Source of the DNA: JASHUC01 sp035606175
Lineage (GTDB): Bacteria; Pseudomonadota; Gammaproteobacteria; Steroidobacterales; Steroidobacteraceae
Reading direction: 5' to 3'
Assembly (NCBI GenBank): GCA_035606175.1
Contig: DATNFW010000092.1
Coordinates: 1 to 64,000 of the forward strand
DNA: 64,000 bases
In this document: one piece after another, positions 62,441 to 64,000 of the stretch
How the letters are laid out: each line of letters starts with the position of its first letter
Numbering within the stretch: position 1 is the stretch's first letter
Notes under the pieces: generated by a model
The model's database searches: none
Told to the model about the DNA's origin: nothing
Seen by the model: the letters and a program-made list of their open reading frames with translations, nothing else
Position numbers and translations under genes: made by a program

Positions 62441-63655
62441 ATGAGCGTTAACCCACAGACGCGGCGCGTGCTCTCGGGGATGCGGCCGACGGGTCCACTG
62501 CACCTCGGGAACTACCACGGCGCGCTCCGCAACTGGGTCGAGCTTCAATACCAGTACGAGTGCTTCTTCTTCATCGCCGACTGGCACATGCTCACGACGG
62601 GCTACGAGGACACCTCGTCCCTGCAGGAGAACATCCGCGCAGTGCTCATCGACTGGCTCGCGGCGGGTTTGAACCCCGGGGTCGCGACGCTGTTCATCCA
62701 GTCGCACGTGCCCGAGCACGCGGAGCTTCACCTGTTGCTGTCGATGGTGACGCCGCTCGGGTGGCTCGAGCGTGTGCCGACGTACAAAGAGCAGCAGGCG
62801 GAACTGCGCGAGCGCGATCTTGCGACCTATGGATTCCTCGGCTACCCGCTGCTGCAGAGCGCGGACATCCTTCTCTATCGCGCCGACTTCGTGCCGGTCG
62901 GCGAGGATCAGGTCGCACACGTCGAGTTCGCGCGCGAGATCGCCCGGCGATTCAATCACCTGTTCGGCCGCGAGCCGCAGTTCGAGGAGAAGGCGGAGCG
63001 GGCCGTGAAGGGCCTCGGCGGCCGCAACGCGACCCTGTACCGGCAGCTGCGCCGCAAATACCAGGAGAGCGGCGATGCCGAGGCACTCGAGCGGGCAAGG
63101 GCGCTCGTGCAGGCGAACAACCGGATCACCGTCGCCGACCGCGAGCGCCTGCTCGGATTTCTCGAGGGCACCGGCGTCAGTATCCTGCCCGAGCCGCAGG
63201 AGCTGCTCACGGCGACGCCGCGCGTGCCGGGCCTCGATGGGCGCAAGATGTCGAAGTCCTACGGAAACGCGATCAGCCTGCGCGAGGACCCGGAGGTCGT
63301 GGCGCAGAAGTTGAGGACGATGCAGACCGATCCCGCACGCGTCCGCCGCACCGATCCGGGCGACCCCGAGAAGTGCCCGGTGTGGGAGCTGCACAAGATC
63401 TACTCGGATGAGCCGACGCGCACGTGGGTGAACGAGGGCTGCCGCAGCGCGGGTATCGGCTGCCTCGATTGCAAGCGCCCGGTCATCGACAAGATCGTGG
63501 AAGAAGTGCGAGGCTTTCGACGGCGGGCGCAGGAGTTCGAGGAAAACCCCGACCTCGTGCGCAGCATCGCGGTCGAGGGCGCGGAGAAGGCGCGCGACGC
63601 CGCCCGGCAGACCATGGAGGAGGTGCGGCGCGCGATGCACCTTCGGGGTGCTTAA
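62441..63655 (+). CDS. trpS: Tryptophanyl-tRNA synthetase
   Basis: A 404-residue class I synthetase. HLGN (21-24) is the HIGH-type signature and KMSKS (269-273) the second. It is about 70 residues longer than E. coli TrpRS (334) because of an insertion before KMSKS (about 185-260, Arg/Glu-rich), a form seen in xanthomonads and pseudomonads. Also note the CxxC-like GCLDCKRP near residue 340. Position next to scpA is common in this group. Confidence 0.94.
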   Translation: MSVNPQTRRVLSGMRPTGPLHLGNYHGALRNWVELQYQYECFFFIADWHMLTTGYEDTSSLQENIRAVLIDWLAAGLNPGVATLFIQSHVPEHAELHLLLSMVTPLGWLERVPTYKEQQAELRERDLATYGFLGYPLLQSADILLYRADFVPVGEDQVAHVEFAREIARRFNHLFGREPQFEEKAERAVKGLGGRNATLYRQLRRKYQESGDAEALERARALVQANNRITVADRERLLGFLEGTGVSILPEPQELLTATPRVPGLDGRKMSKSYGNAISLREDPEVVAQKLRTMQTDPARVRRTDPGDPEKCPVWELHKIYSDEPTRTWVNEGCRSAGIGCLDCKRPVIDKIVEEVRGFRRRAQEFEENPDLVRSIAVEGAEKARDAARQTMEEVRRAMHLRGA

Positions 63656-63676
63656 ATTGCGCGGCAGGACGGCAGC

Positions 63677-64000
63677 ATGACGGAGAAACCGGAGCTCAAG
63701 ATCATCGTGTCCGGGAGTGCACCGGGAACTGCTGCCGCGGCGCAGCTTTCCGTGCAGACTCCGGAGCAGGTGGAGATGCCTTTCGCGGTGGTGAACGGTG
63801 AGCCGGTCACCGTGCTGCCTCGCGATCTGTACATTCCGCCGCAGGCGCTCGAAATTTTCCTCGAAGCGTTCGAGGGGCCGCTCGATCTGCTGCTCTACCT
63901 CATTCGCCGCCAGAATCTCGATGTGCTCGACATCCCGATCGCCGAGATTACCCGCCAGTACATGCAATACATCGAGCTCATGCAGGACCTGCAGCTCGAG
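63677..64000 (+). CDS. scpA: Segregation and condensation protein A, cut by the window end
   Basis: The first 108 residues of ScpA. After about 55 poorly conserved residues comes the family start FEGPLDLLLYLIRRQNLDVLDI. ScpA is the kleisin that closes the SMC ring; its partner smc is in this window about 7 kb to the left. The rest of the gene lies outside. Confidence 0.92.
   Translation, partial: MTEKPELKIIVSGSAPGTAAAAQLSVQTPEQVEMPFAVVNGEPVTVLPRDLYIPPQALEIFLEAFEGPLDLLLYLIRRQNLDVLDIPIAEITRQYMQYIELMQDLQLE

Overview
The window is a GC-rich, densely coded chromosomal segment of a gammaproteobacterium. Reasons: the rimP-nusA-infB-rbfA-truB-rpsO-pnp order, ZipA beside NAD-dependent LigA, the YciO/YciB/BolA group, QueF with DksA-GluQRS, and TonB-dependent receptor, porin and RND genes typical of Gram-negatives. 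Together with the catabolic gene content this suggests a Nevskiales/Steroidobacter/Xanthomonadales-like lineage, but the lineage is inferred. I saw no tRNA, rRNA, CRISPR array, insertion sequence, prophage or defence system.

Left part (1-20.4 kb), accessory metabolism and transport: a 3' gene fragment, a small citrate-synthase/citryl-CoA-lyase-like enzyme, an MFS transporter and a TonB receptor; a structured leader in front of an NRAMP-related metal transporter with an altered metal site; a minus-strand operon of FMN hydroxyacid oxidase, APC permease and M48 peptidase; a fumarylacetoacetate-hydrolase-family enzyme overlapping a secreted M13 peptidase; a carboxymuconolactone-decarboxylase-like protein; a pair of secreted proteins (DUF6152-type plus an unknown); an amidase, a porin-like barrel, a phosphoribosyltransferase and a DUF6496-type basic protein.

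Middle (20.5-41.6 kb), a catabolic block: a two-subunit molybdenum hydroxylase (IorA/IorB type), a benzoylformate-decarboxylase-like TPP enzyme, an aldehyde dehydrogenase, an HSL-type esterase, a membrane protein, an FAD dehydrogenase, a decayed glutathione S-transferase, a cupin-like protein, a GMC oxidoreductase and an EthD protein. It is followed by an RND efflux pair, a second aldehyde dehydrogenase, a small secreted protein and 4-hydroxybenzoate hydroxylase (PobA). No substrate can be named; a mandelate/4-hydroxybenzoate-like route is one possibility.

Right part (41.6-64 kb), housekeeping: the rimP-to-pnp transcription/translation operon behind an attenuator-like leader, PhaR, gluQ-dksA and queF (two queuosine genes; DksA is a long form without the complete zinc site, and gluQ has no ordinary start codon), then smc-zipA-ligA, a parvulin lipoprotein with bolA and yciB, and yciO, trpS and the start of scpA. 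Many long open frames opposite these genes are GC-driven shadows and were left out.
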